Part shown: positions 55,462 to 64,000 of the stretch, piece after piece
Position numbering within the stretch: position 1 is the first letter of the stretch
Layout: each line of letters opens with the position of its first letter
Assembly (NCBI GenBank): GCA_002686595.1
Contig: NYXZ01000108.1
Coordinates: 1 to 64,000, forward strand
Direction: 5' to 3'
DNA from: Planctomycetota bacterium
Lineage (GTDB): Bacteria > Planctomycetota > UBA1135 > GCA-002686595
Length of the DNA: 64,000 bases
Notes under the pieces: model-generated
Database searches by the model: none
The model's input: only the letters and a program-made list of their open reading frames with translations
Told to the model about the DNA's origin: nothing
Translations under genes and position numbers: made by a program

Positions 55462-57117
55462 CTAGCCATCGCTGCGCGTTACGCGCAGCACTTCCTCCAG
55501 ACTGGTGACACCTTCGAGCACCTTGCGTGCACCATCACTGAGCAGGGGTTCGAGGGCACCCGTGGCCTGGGCCGTGCCTCGGATTGCCTCCAGGCTGTCG
55601 CCGCGGAATGTGGCTTCACGCATTTCATTGTCCATGGAAAGCAGCTCGAAGAGGCCCGCTCGGCCTCGGTAGCCCGTGCCCTCGCACAACCGACAACCGG
55701 TGGGCCGGTGAAACGGATGTCCGGCAATGCTGGCCACATCCAAGCCCAGGGCACGCACTTGTTCCGGCGCCGGCTGATAGGCCTCGCGGCAGTCCTGGCA
55801 CAGGCTGCGCACCAGTCGCTGGGCGACAATGGCCTGGACGGAGGCGGAAACCAGGAACGGCTTGATGCCCAGATCCGAAAGGCGCGTCAAGGCGCCGGCG
55901 GCATCGTTGGTGTGCAGGGTTGAAAAAACCAGGTGTCCCGTGAGGGCCGCCTGAATGGCGATCTCCGCCGTCTCCAGGTCTCGGATCTCACCCACCAGAA
56001 TCACATCCGGCGCACAACGCAACATGGACTTCAAAATGCGCGCGAAGCTGAGGCCGATGCGCGGCGCCACCTGTACCTGGTTAATGCCGGGGATGTGGTA
56101 TTCCACGGGATCCTCGGCGGTGATGATCTTTATATCTGGACGGTTCAGTTCCGCCAGGGCCGCGTAGAGCGTGGTGGTCTTGCCAGAGCCAGTGGGACCG
56201 GTCACCAGGCAGATGCCGTGGGGATGGCGGATGACATCGTCAAACCAGCGCAGGGCCGGGCCGGAGAAGCCCAGGTCCTTGAGGGACAGGAGGCCCGCGG
56301 ACCTGTCGAGCAGTCGCATGACCATGGATTCCCCGTGGCTGGCGGGCAGGATCGAGGCGCGCACATCGATGGGACGCCCGTCAATGGTCAACCCGATGCG
56401 CCCGTCCTGGGGCTTGCGCTTCTCGGCGATGTCCATGCTGGCCATGATTTTCAGACGGCTCATCAAGGGCGCCGCCAAATGTTCCGGGTGCTCCGCCACA
56501 TCGCGCAGGATGCCGTCCACGCGATAGCGCACGCGCAGCCGTCCGTGGCCCGGCTCCACATGGATATCGCTGGCCCGCGTCTCCAGGGCATCGCGGAACA
56601 TGCGCGTCACCAAGCGGATGATCGGGGCGTCATCCCCCTCTTCGTCGGTGCCCATGCTGGCCGCCACGCCGGCCTCGTCACCGCCCCCCTCGCCGCTGCC
56701 GTAGTAGCGCGCCAGGGCTTGCTTCAGCGCCTCGGGCGTGGCCAGGGCACAGGTCACCTCGCCGCCGATCAGGAACGAGAGTTGATCCGCGACGATGCGC
56801 TTGAAGGGATCGTCCACCGCCACCACCAAGCGCCCCTGTTTCTCAGTCAGGGGCACGATGCCCTGCTCCAGGGCCACCTCGGCTGGAATGCGCTCCACGA
56901 TTTCCGCGGCCACGCGCCCCTTGGAGAGATCGACGAAGGGCATGCCCTGTTGCTTGGCCAGGGCGCGCATCACGGTGATCTCGTCCGCATGGCCCAAACG
57001 CACCAGGGCCTCGCCCAAACGCATCCCACCTCCCTGCTGCAGACCGATGGCCTCGCGCACTTGCGATTCGTCTACCGCGCCAGAGGCGATCAGGAGTTCA
57101 CCGAGGGGTTTGGTCAA
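55462..57117 (-). CDS. Type II secretion/type IV pilus assembly ATPase (GspE/PilB), first copy
   Basis: 551 residues from a TTG. The N-terminal MshEN-like part is LGELLIASGAVDESQVREAI (1-24), a nucleotide-second-messenger-type fold. The core has Walker A GPTGSGKTTT (307-316), Walker B DVILVGEIRDLETA and HLVFSTLHTNDA. The zinc tetracysteine is CQDC ... CRLCEGTGYRGR. In many bacteria MshEN domains bind c-di-GMP, but whether this one does is unknown. It is the first gene of the pilus block. Confidence 0.94.
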   Translation of the reverse strand: MTKPLGELLIASGAVDESQVREAIGLQQGGGMRLGEALVRLGHADEITVMRALAKQQGMPFVDLSKGRVAAEIVERIPAEVALEQGIVPLTEKQGRLVVAVDDPFKRIVADQLSFLIGGEVTCALATPEALKQALARYYGSGEGGGDEAGVAASMGTDEEGDDAPIIRLVTRMFRDALETRASDIHVEPGHGRLRVRYRVDGILRDVAEHPEHLAAPLMSRLKIMASMDIAEKRKPQDGRIGLTIDGRPIDVRASILPASHGESMVMRLLDRSAGLLSLKDLGFSGPALRWFDDVIRHPHGICLVTGPTGSGKTTTLYAALAELNRPDIKIITAEDPVEYHIPGINQVQVAPRIGLSFARILKSMLRCAPDVILVGEIRDLETAEIAIQAALTGHLVFSTLHTNDAAGALTRLSDLGIKPFLVSASVQAIVAQRLVRSLCQDCREAYQPAPEQVRALGLDVASIAGHPFHRPTGCRLCEGTGYRGRAGLFELLSMDNEMREATFRGDSLEAIRGTAQATGALEPLLSDGARKVLEGVTSLEEVLRVTRSDG

Positions 57118-57381
57118 GGCAGGACCCGGGGGAGGGGCGTCCTCGCCCTACCGCCTAGGCGGGGGAAGTTGCCCGGGAAAAGCCAGCCTACGCGTCCCGG
57201 AGCGTCCGATCCAGGCCGCCGCCCAGAGCGCTTGACAGATTGCCGCCAGCGGCACTGCCGGCGCGCCCAGCGCCGGCGCCCACCATCGCCACCAGCGGCG
57301 GCGCCCATCATCGCCCCCACCGGCGGCGCCTCAGGGGGGCCAGAGCTCCTCGCCCTGACTGACTGGACCGCGCCCCGCTTC
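57118..57381. repeat. Intergenic region with 25-bp GGCGCC-based tandem repeats
   Basis: Within this 264-bp gap, GGCGCCCACCATCGCC and GGCGCCCATCATCGCC begin two 25-bp units (57275-57299 and 57300-57324). GGCGCC at 57325-57330 closes the array. Degenerate related pieces lie to the left. No coding frame or promoter is convincing. Confidence 0.6.
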
Positions 57382-58926
57382 CTACTTGGGCTTGACCGGG
57401 GTTTCCTTGTCAGCGGCGTTCTTGACGCCCTTGACGCCTTGAACCCCCTTGACGCCCGTGACACCTGGGGCCGGTGCCGTGCGTGCTCCGCTGGTCATGC
57501 CGGCGCGGCACACGCCGGAGACGATGACCTCCACGGACTCCTTGGAAGGATGGTTGACCGCCACCTTCAGCATGGCCTTGAAGTTGCCATCCGAGCCCTC
57601 CGGCAGTCCGTCCAAGCGCAGTTCCACATCGATGGCATTCTGCCCCGGCACCGGGCGCGAGGAAAAGCTGAAGTACTCGCCATAAGTGAACTCGCGGTTT
57701 TGGAAGGGCCCGAGGCTCACTTCCGGCGAACCGAGTTCGAAATCCGGATCGTGGCTCGTGATGCGGACTGTGCGCGAGAGCACCAGTCCCGGGCGCACGA
57801 TGCCCAGGGAAACAAAGGCCGGGCTATAGGTGATCACGCCGCGCACGCGAGCACTGATATTGGCGGTGGCCGTCTGCACGCCGGGTGCGGCGCCGTGGGC
57901 ACCGGGCTTGTCATGGCCGTGGCCATCGTCCACTTCCGCAACGGCCACATCGCTCAGGACCTTGAGCGGATAGCTGACCGTGCCTTCCTTGAGCCCCGGC
58001 CCGAGATTGACCGTGGCCCGCCAGTGGGTCGCCTTGCCATGCTCGTCTGGATCAACCGCTTCCAGACCGATGCTCAGCCCCTGGGGCATGACCCGCACAC
58101 GGGAGTTATCCAGGGTCAGCAAAACGCTCTGGCCCTTGGCTGTACGGAAGTCGACGGTCTTCTCCAACTCCACATCGTCGGAAACCTCGCCGAAGTTAAC
58201 GAAGGTCGGAGTGATGTTGAAGTAGGGCTCGACGAAAGCCGAGAGGGACAGCTGGATCGTCTTGCGCGGCTCGTTGGCGGCGATGTTGATGCGGCTCGAG
58301 GCGTTGTTGCGCTTGTTCTTGGTGGCCAGGGTGGCGGCCAACTCAATCTTGCGCCCCGGAGGAATCGGGTCGCCGAAGTTGTAGATCACCATCTCGCCGG
58401 CATCGTTTTCCACCAGCATCTGGGCCACCGTGCAGCCGCAAGTGGGCTTGGCCTGGCGAATGATGAGGTCGCTGGTGCCGGCGCTTTTCAAGCTGAATGT
58501 GTGGTCGAGGACCGCGCCCTGGGTCACCTTGCCGAAGTCGTGTTTCTCGGAGCCGAAGGCGTACTCGAGCTTGGCTCCGGGATCGATGTCTTCATTGCCA
58601 GTGACGGCCATGCCCAGGCCCTTGGCGTCGGCTCGGGCCTTTTCCTTGGCGGCTAGAGCGGCTTCAACTTCCTTGGTCTTGAGCTCCTGCTCGCCGGGGC
58701 GCAACTGGTCCAGCGAGGGTTTCTCGACCGGGGCCAGATCCTCCGGACGCGGGGGAGCCACTACCTCCGTCTGGGCGGTTTGCTCGGCCGGCTCAGCCGG
58801 GGCCTGCGCTGTGGCAGTCCCTTGGTCGGTGGATGCCGGGGGCTTTTGCGCCTCGGCGCCGCAGGCGGTCAGCAGGAGCAGGCAGGGGATGAGGCGGGCG
58901 AAGGATTGAATCGAGGGCAAGGTCAT
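57382..58926 (-). CDS. DUF1573-domain lipoprotein
   Basis: 514 residues from the ATG at 58926. Lipoprotein signal LLLLTACG. After a Glu/Ala/Pro-rich linker the DUF1573 domain reads FGKVTQGAVLDHTFSLKSAG and then KPTCGCTVAQML, the diagnostic CGCT. Ig-like beta domains follow (about 230-480). The C-terminal tail is Gly-Val-Lys repeats (GVTGVKGVQGVKGVKN) coded by 9-bp tandem repeats. The family is frequent in this phylum and in Bacteroidetes, with a proposed surface or adhesion role. It is divergent from the gene at 59321. Confidence 0.85.
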   Translation of the reverse strand: MTLPSIQSFARLIPCLLLLTACGAEAQKPPASTDQGTATAQAPAEPAEQTAQTEVVAPPRPEDLAPVEKPSLDQLRPGEQELKTKEVEAALAAKEKARADAKGLGMAVTGNEDIDPGAKLEYAFGSEKHDFGKVTQGAVLDHTFSLKSAGTSDLIIRQAKPTCGCTVAQMLVENDAGEMVIYNFGDPIPPGRKIELAATLATKNKRNNASSRINIAANEPRKTIQLSLSAFVEPYFNITPTFVNFGEVSDDVELEKTVDFRTAKGQSVLLTLDNSRVRVMPQGLSIGLEAVDPDEHGKATHWRATVNLGPGLKEGTVSYPLKVLSDVAVAEVDDGHGHDKPGAHGAAPGVQTATANISARVRGVITYSPAFVSLGIVRPGLVLSRTVRITSHDPDFELGSPEVSLGPFQNREFTYGEYFSFSSRPVPGQNAIDVELRLDGLPEGSDGNFKAMLKVAVNHPSKESVEVIVSGVCRAGMTSGARTAPAPGVTGVKGVQGVKGVKNAADKETPVKPK

Positions 58927-59320
58927 GACACGCGGGTGGGGCGAGGCGCTCAATGTGAGAGCGGAGTGAGGCTGGCGAGGGACTGATGTGGGTGGGAAAG
59001 TAAGCTGAATATCCTACCCCAATCGGCAGGGGGATGCCCCGGACAGGACCGGGAGCCCAGAATACTGACCAAAAACTGGTGAGCCGGGCAGGGGAATACG
59101 GTCTCCGCCTGGCATTCGACGGGCACCAATGTGGAAAAATCTGCCCACCATCCGGTGGAGCTGTCCGCCCTTGCGCCCCCCGCGCCCGCCCGCTGAACGC
59201 CCGTGGGCTCCGCGTCTGGGCCTGGACAGGCAGCGGAATGCCCGCGTCCTTCGCTCGGGGCCAGCCCAGGGGCGTCCCTCCAACGTGGGATGGGGCGGGC
59301 AGCGTCCCTATAATCCGGCC
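58927..59320. other. Divergent region between DUF1573 and small lipoprotein genes
   Basis: 394 bp. The right edge has a TATAAT at 59309-59314. In the middle, GCCGGGCAGG pairs imperfectly with CCGCCTGGC (about 59083-59117), followed on the minus strand by a short U tract (GTTTTT). This is a possible terminator or leader hairpin. No gene-sized coding segment was found on either strand. Confidence 0.5.
59286..59314 (+). promoter_or_regulatory. Promoter for the small lipoprotein, giving a possibly leaderless mRNA
   Basis: TATAAT at 59309-59314 has TGGGAT 17 bp upstream (59286-59291, half matching TTGACA). The A of the ATG at 59321 sits exactly where transcription would start (+7 from the box end). 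No Shine-Dalgarno precedes this ATG. Confidence 0.55.
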
Positions 59321-59905
59321 ATGGCGCAGCCAAACAGCACCCCGATGCGGGCCCTCGTACTCCTCTTACTGTGGACCGGACTCTGCGCCTGCCCCTCGCT
59401 GCCCAAGGCCGAGGACTGGCTGGATGTGGGGTTCAGGAGCCCTCGCCAGACCTTTCACACGTTCCGCACGGCCCTGGCCGACGGCCAGCAGGCGGGCCTC
59501 GAATACCGTTGTTTTTCCGGGGCTTTCAAGGCTCGGGAGGGCCTCAGCGCCCTCACCTACCACGAGTTCCGGGAACAGCTCCTGGAGGATCAGCCCCTGC
59601 TGCGGACCTTTTTCTCCCGGGCCGCCGTGACCCAGGTCACTGTCAAGGGCAAGAAAGCCGTGCTGGAGGCAAAAGTGGCTGGCCGGGCCCTGCTCCTGGA
59701 ATTGGTGCGGGAGGACTACTGGGAGATGTGGGATGGCGAGGAGTTGCTCGACGATGCCCTGGTGCCGGACCTGGGCCAACTGCTCAGCCAGGAACCCGGC
59801 AAGCCGGACCTCGAGATCCGTTTACCGGCCGCCCACATCACCCCTACTGAAGTGCGCCTCGGGGGCGAGTGGAAGATCAACCGCATTGATCTTCCCAACC
59901 CCTGA
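59321..59905 (+). CDS. Small lipoprotein of unknown function
   Basis: 194 residues from the ATG at 59321. An in-frame ATG at 59345 is the other candidate and would give a compact lipoprotein signal, [16 protein letters not shown]. The mature domain (about 35-194) mixes helix and strand. It holds a [20 protein letters not shown] segment and [16 protein letters not shown], a stretch resembling small NTF2-like or SnoaL-like folds. No catalytic residues stand out. It may be co-regulated with the downstream dikinase gene, 143 bp away, but that link is weak. Confidence 0.65.
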   Translation: MAQPNSTPMRALVLLLLWTGLCACPSLPKAEDWLDVGFRSPRQTFHTFRTALADGQQAGLEYRCFSGAFKAREGLSALTYHEFREQLLEDQPLLRTFFSRAAVTQVTVKGKKAVLEAKVAGRALLLELVREDYWEMWDGEELLDDALVPDLGQLLSQEPGKPDLEIRLPAAHITPTEVRLGGEWKINRIDLPNP

Positions 59906-60048
59906 AGTCCTGGCGCTGGATTGTCGATTCTGTAACAGACGAACCGGGCCCCCCACGCTGGATGGGGCGTCCGGCTCTTCATTACCATGGGTGCCTCCCC
60001 ACCCCAATCCCCAACAGCGTCTCCACCCCGATTCCCTTCAGGACAACC

Positions 60049-62805
60049 ATGGCAGTTAAATCCAAACGCTCGGCGGGCAAGGCCCGTGGCACCCGCACCG
60101 TTTACTACTTCGGCGATGGCAAGGCCGACGGCGATCGCAGCCAACGCAACTTGCTCGGCGGCAAGGGCGCGAACCTGGCGGAGATGTGTCGCCTGGGGTT
60201 ACCGGTGCCAGCTGGCTTCACGATTACGACGGAAGTCTGCACGGCCTATGATCGGACCGGAGGGCGCTATCCCACGGGCCTCAAGAAGGCCGTGGCCGCA
60301 GCCCTCGTACGGGTGGAGAAGTCCATGGGCAAGCGGTTTGGCGATGCGGGTAATCCTCTCTTGCTCTCGGTGCGTTCCGGCGCGCGGGTCTCCATGCCCG
60401 GCATGATGGACACGGTGCTCAACCTCGGTCTAAACGACACAACGGTTGTTGGCCTGGCGGCCCGCTCCGGCAGCGAGCGCTTCGCCTGGGACGCCTATCG
60501 ACGCTTCGTTCAGATGTACGCGGATGTGGTGCTGGGGGTGAAAGCCGAAGAGGGCAAGGAGGTGGCCCCCTTCAGCGAGGCCCTGGAGGCCATGAAGAAG
60601 AAGCGCCGGGTAGAAGAGGACACCGAACTCTGCGCAGCCGACCTGCGGGAACTGGTGACCACCTTTAAGGAAATCGTCCGCAAGGCCACCGGCCAGGCCT
60701 TCCCGGAAAAGCCACAGGATCAACTTTGGGGGGCGATTGGCGCGGTCTTCGGTTCCTGGAACACGGAGCGCGCCAACGCCTACCGCGAGATGAACAACAT
60801 CCCCGGGGACTGGGGTACGGCCGTCAATGTGATGGCCATGGTCTTCGGCAACATGGGCGAGGATTCTGGCACTGGGGTGGCCTTCACCCGCGACCCGGCC
60901 AATGGCGAGCGCGTCTTTTACGGCGAGTTCCTGATGAATGCCCAGGGCGAGGATGTGGTGGCGGGCATTCGCACTCCCATGCCTATCGATCAACTAGCCG
61001 CCGTGGCACCGGCCTCTTGGAAGGAGCTGCTGCGCATTCAGAAACTGCTAGAGGATCACTATCGGGACATGCAGGATATCGAGTTCACCATCGAATCCGG
61101 GCGCTTGTTCATGCTCCAGTGCCGGGCCGGCAAGCGCACGGGTTTTGCCGCCGTGCGCATCGCCACCGACATGGTGCGCGAGAAACGCATCACCAAGGAA
61201 GAGGCTCTACTGCGCGTGGAACCAGCGGCTCTTGACCAACTGCTGCAGCCGGTTTTCGACGCCGACGAACAGGCCACAGCACGCCGCGCCGGGCGCGTCA
61301 TGACCACGGGCCTCAACGCCGGGCCCGGCGCCGCCACGGGGCGCATCGTCTTCACGCCCGACCGCGCCGTGGAGCTGGCCGCCCAGGGCGAACCGGTCAT
61401 CCTGGTACGCATCGAGACTTCACCGGAGGACATCAAGGGCATGCAGGCCGCCGAGGGCATTCTGACGGCCCGCGGCGGCATGACCAGCCATGCGGCCCTG
61501 GTGGCGCGCCAGATGGGCAAGGTCTGCGTGGCCGGCGCCGGCGAGTTGATGGTCAACTACCACGACTGGGTGATGGGCGTGGATGACACGATCCTGGAGG
61601 AGGGCGATTGGCTGAGCCTCGACGGCACCACCGGCGAAGTCATCAACGGCCGCCTCTCCACCCAACCCTCGGAAGTGGACACGGCCCTGTTCGGCACCAA
61701 GGCGCGTGCCGCCAAGGCCCGCGCGGGGCAGACCTGGAAGTGCTTCAACCGCATCATGGGTTGGGCTGACGGTGCTCGACGCCTCAAGGTGCGCACCAAT
61801 GCGGACCAACCGGATCAGTGCCGCACGGCCATCGCCTTTGGCGCAGAGGGCATCGGCCTGTGCCGAACGGAGCACATGTTCTTCGGCGAAGGCAAGATCG
61901 ACGCCGTGCGCGAGATGATCCTGGCGGACACTTTGGAGGAGCGCAAGGCGGCCCTCAAACGCCTCCTGCCCCTGCAACGCCGAGACTTCGAGGGCATCTT
62001 CAAGGAGATGGGCACGCGCCCGGTCACCATCCGCACCCTCGATCCGCCCTTGCACGAGTTCCTGCCCCACGATGACGACGCCATCCGCGAACTGGCGCGC
62101 ACCATGGGAGTGCCCGCGGAGCAACTGCGCAACAAGGTCGACTCCCTGGCGGAATCCAACCCCATGCTCGGCCATCGCGGCTGCCGCTTGGGCATCACCT
62201 ACCCGGAGATCACGCAGGTCCAAGCCCGGGCCATCTTCGAAGCAGCCTGTAATGTGGCCAAGCGCACGGGCAAGAATCCGCGCCCTGAAATCATGATCCC
62301 GCTGGTGGGAGACGCCGCCGAGCTGGCCTCCCAGGCAGCCATCACGCGAGCTGCCGCCGAGGAGGTCTTCGCGCGCAAGAAAATGCGCCTGCCGTACCTG
62401 GTGGGCACCATGATCGAACTGCCGCGGGCCGCCCTGACCGCCGACGCCATCGCCGGCGAGGCGGAGTTCTTCTCCTTCGGCACCAACGACCTGACCCAGA
62501 CCACCTGGGGCATCAGCCGTGACGACGCGGGCAAGTTCATTCCCATCTATGTGGAAGCTGACATCATGCCCGGCGACCCCTTCGCCAGCCTGGATGTGAC
62601 CGGCGTCGGACGCCTGATGGAAATCGCCGTGGCCGACGGCCGCGCCACGCACAAGGGCCTCAAGATCGGCATCTGCGGCGAGCACGGCGGCGACCCCGCC
62701 TCCATCGACTTCTGCCACCACCTGGGCTTGGACTATGTTTCGTGCTCACCCTACCGCCTGCCCATCGCCCGCCTGGCCGCCGCCCAATCGGCCCTGCGAG
62801 AATGA
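60049..62805 (+). CDS. ppdK: Pyruvate, phosphate dikinase
   Basis: 918 residues from the ATG at 60049, preceded by AGGA with 5-nt spacing. The open frame begins 29 codons earlier with no family match. The nucleotide-binding domain starts [26 protein letters not shown]. The swivelling phosphohistidine is H481 in [13 protein letters not shown]. The PEP/pyruvate TIM barrel has the catalytic Cys876 in [10 protein letters not shown]. The enzyme interconverts pyruvate + ATP + Pi with PEP + AMP + PPi, in glycolysis or gluconeogenesis. The next gene overlaps its stop (ATGA). Confidence 0.97.
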   Translation: MAVKSKRSAGKARGTRTVYYFGDGKADGDRSQRNLLGGKGANLAEMCRLGLPVPAGFTITTEVCTAYDRTGGRYPTGLKKAVAAALVRVEKSMGKRFGDAGNPLLLSVRSGARVSMPGMMDTVLNLGLNDTTVVGLAARSGSERFAWDAYRRFVQMYADVVLGVKAEEGKEVAPFSEALEAMKKKRRVEEDTELCAADLRELVTTFKEIVRKATGQAFPEKPQDQLWGAIGAVFGSWNTERANAYREMNNIPGDWGTAVNVMAMVFGNMGEDSGTGVAFTRDPANGERVFYGEFLMNAQGEDVVAGIRTPMPIDQLAAVAPASWKELLRIQKLLEDHYRDMQDIEFTIESGRLFMLQCRAGKRTGFAAVRIATDMVREKRITKEEALLRVEPAALDQLLQPVFDADEQATARRAGRVMTTGLNAGPGAATGRIVFTPDRAVELAAQGEPVILVRIETSPEDIKGMQAAEGILTARGGMTSHAALVARQMGKVCVAGAGELMVNYHDWVMGVDDTILEEGDWLSLDGTTGEVINGRLSTQPSEVDTALFGTKARAAKARAGQTWKCFNRIMGWADGARRLKVRTNADQPDQCRTAIAFGAEGIGLCRTEHMFFGEGKIDAVREMILADTLEERKAALKRLLPLQRRDFEGIFKEMGTRPVTIRTLDPPLHEFLPHDDDAIRELARTMGVPAEQLRNKVDSLAESNPMLGHRGCRLGITYPEITQVQARAIFEAACNVAKRTGKNPRPEIMIPLVGDAAELASQAAITRAAAEEVFARKKMRLPYLVGTMIELPRAALTADAIAGEAEFFSFGTNDLTQTTWGISRDDAGKFIPIYVEADIMPGDPFASLDVTGVGRLMEIAVADGRATHKGLKIGICGEHGGDPASIDFCHHLGLDYVSCSPYRLPIARLAAAQSALRE

Positions 62806-64000
62806 GCGTCGGCCTCAAGACGCGAGCAACCAAACTCCTCTGCTGCCCTGGAGCACTGGCCCTGGCGGCCAGCATGAGCCTGGCGGCGTCCCTGCCCGCC
62901 CAGGAGATTCCCCGCGAACCGGTCACCCGCAGCTTCGTGGTGGCCTTCGAGCGTGCGGACCATTGGGCCCTGCGCTGCATCGCCCTCAGTTCCCTGGGCG
63001 AGCTTTGGCATCCAGTGGGCACTCCAATTGTGTTGGAAGCCCTGGAGTCCAAGGATGATGAGCTGCGAGCCTTCGGCTTGGAGGTACTGCGTGGCTCCCT
63101 GCCAGAGCTACTGCCCCATGTGGCCAGCCATGACTTGGTTGAGCGGTTGATAAAAAAGGAGCTCGGGGAAAAGAACGAGCTCTACGCCGGGCGCGTCCTC
63201 GACCTCCTGGCCCGCATCTTCCCCCAGGCGGGCGAACTGGATGCCAAGGGCTGGAAGCGCTTTTGGTCCAAGGAGCGCAAGAGTTACGCGCCTCTCCCCT
63301 GGCCGCCCGCGGGCTGGACGCTGGCGGATGAGGCACACGAAACCCTGGCTGGCACCATGGTGGAGCGCGCCTTTGATCTCTCCCAGGACGGCCTGGAAGT
63401 GATGATCTGCATCGACTCCACCGGCAGTATGCAGGAGACGATCGACGCCGCCCGGGACGGCTTGGCGGACATCATCGCGCTCTTGGCCGGCATCGCGCCG
63501 GATCTCAAACTGGGCCTCGTGCACTACAAGGATCTGGGCGAGCCCGTCCCCGCCGCCGAGGTCATCCGCAAACTCTCGGAGAAGGTGGAATCCGTGGAGA
63601 AAGCCCTGGGAAGGTTGGTGGCGGAGGGCGGCGGCGACATCCCCGAGCGCGTGGAAATGGGCCTGGCCCTGGCCCTCGACCCGGATCGCGGCTGGACCCC
63701 AAAGGCCAACAAGATCGTGCTGCTGATCGGCGATGCGCCAGCCCACGCGGAAGCCCTGCCGGAAGCCATCGACCTGGTCCGCGCCGCCTTCGAGAAGCCC
63801 TTCGGCCAGAGTCCCCGGGAGGCCCCCGAGAAAGGCTCGCGCCGCACGTCCACGGGCGCCAACCGCCCCTTCGTCACCTCCGCCATCGCCGTGGGCCGGG
63901 GCGGCATCCCAGCGGAGGTGGCGGACACCATGACGCGCATCGCAACCGCCGGAGGCGGAGCCTATGGCACCCTGGCCCTGGGCGGTGATGCCCGCGCCAG
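62802..64000 (+). CDS. Secreted HEAT and von Willebrand factor A protein (cut by the window end)
   Basis: At least 399 residues, with no stop before the edge. Signal peptide from about residue 12 ([23 protein letters not shown]). HEAT-like helices follow ([20 protein letters not shown], then [20 protein letters not shown]). The vWA domain starts near residue 195 with an intact metal site, [16 protein letters not shown]. Later segments are [11 protein letters not shown] and [16 protein letters not shown]. The ATG overlaps the ppdK stop by 4 bp, so the two are translationally coupled although their roles look unrelated. It shares its architecture with the protein at 32889-34505. Confidence 0.85.
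   Translation, partial: MSVGLKTRATKLLCCPGALALAASMSLAASLPAQEIPREPVTRSFVVAFERADHWALRCIALSSLGELWHPVGTPIVLEALESKDDELRAFGLEVLRGSLPELLPHVASHDLVERLIKKELGEKNELYAGRVLDLLARIFPQAGELDAKGWKRFWSKERKSYAPLPWPPAGWTLADEAHETLAGTMVERAFDLSQDGLEVMICIDSTGSMQETIDAARDGLADIIALLAGIAPDLKLGLVHYKDLGEPVPAAEVIRKLSEKVESVEKALGRLVAEGGGDIPERVEMGLALALDPDRGWTPKANKIVLLIGDAPAHAEALPEAIDLVRAAFEKPFGQSPREAPEKGSRRTSTGANRPFVTSAIAVGRGGIPAEVADTMTRIATAGGGAYGTLALGGDARA

Noticed and set aside
55933-58656. 907-codon plus-strand open frame opposite the PilB-like and DUF1573 genes
   Set aside because: It is antisense to two well-supported genes, and its His/Gly/Gln-rich composition is typical of GC-rich shadow frames.

Overview
The window is a gene-dense, GC-rich stretch of bacterial chromosome. 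It most likely comes from a member of the Planctomycetota. The best evidence is the RpoD at 38389-40131, whose long spacer before sigma region 2 I recognise from planctomycete primary sigma factors. A DUF1573 lipoprotein, SUMF1-type and HEAT/von Willebrand A secreted proteins and a GC-rich genome with type II secretion/type IV pilus ATPases fit this. This is a judgement from remembered families, not a search result. I see no phage, plasmid, insertion sequence, CRISPR array or rRNA. Almost every protein with a known role is housekeeping or cell-envelope.

Layout, left to right. Positions 1-165 hold two copies of a C-run/G-run repeat in front of tgt. Next come an SH3-domain secreted protein, a PLP aminotransferase, a ComF phosphoribosyltransferase, an M16 metalloprotease lipoprotein and a membrane protein. 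A tightly coupled gatC-gatA-gatB-small membrane protein operon (8883-12467) follows, then three envelope genes on the minus strand (12505-17408). A TolC-MacA-MacB type efflux operon runs from 17633 to 23008. guaB-guaA lies on the minus strand (23103-26119). A glycosyltransferase and a Nudix hydrolase follow, then rho with a GT-C membrane protein (28681-32121) and tRNA-Pro(CGG). A HEAT/vWA protein, selB, a YhcC-like radical SAM gene, a zinc-ribbon protein and dnaG-rpoD occupy 32889-42070.

The right third begins with rsmA coupled to a SUMF1 lipoprotein and an OmpA-like lipoprotein. Four tandem copies of the C-run/G-run repeat (45767-46260) come next. A long minus-strand block then reads, in transcription order, PilB-like ATPase, PilT, second PilB-like ATPase, GspF, histidine kinase, two CNNM/CorC proteins, a secreted protein and a helix-turn-helix membrane protein (57117 down to 46349). 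After that come a DUF1573 lipoprotein, a small lipoprotein, ppdK (pyruvate phosphate dikinase) and a truncated HEAT/vWA protein that runs off the end.

The most interesting material is non-coding. (1) Two minus-strand elements near the ends of the glycosyltransferase gene share an identical 12-base box with an anti-Shine-Dalgarno CUCCU, followed by different hairpins that each end in seven Us. They look like paralogous small RNAs. (2) A consensus TATAAT box lies upstream of dnaG-rpoD, and the 193-nt segment starting at its predicted start point can fold so that its ends pair. It is a candidate structured or 6S-like RNA next to the sigma-70 gene. (3) The Shine-Dalgarno of the Nudix gene is buried in a perfect 9-bp hairpin ending at the start codon. 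(4) The C-run/G-run repeat family occurs at two loci. These are proposals from sequence pattern alone.
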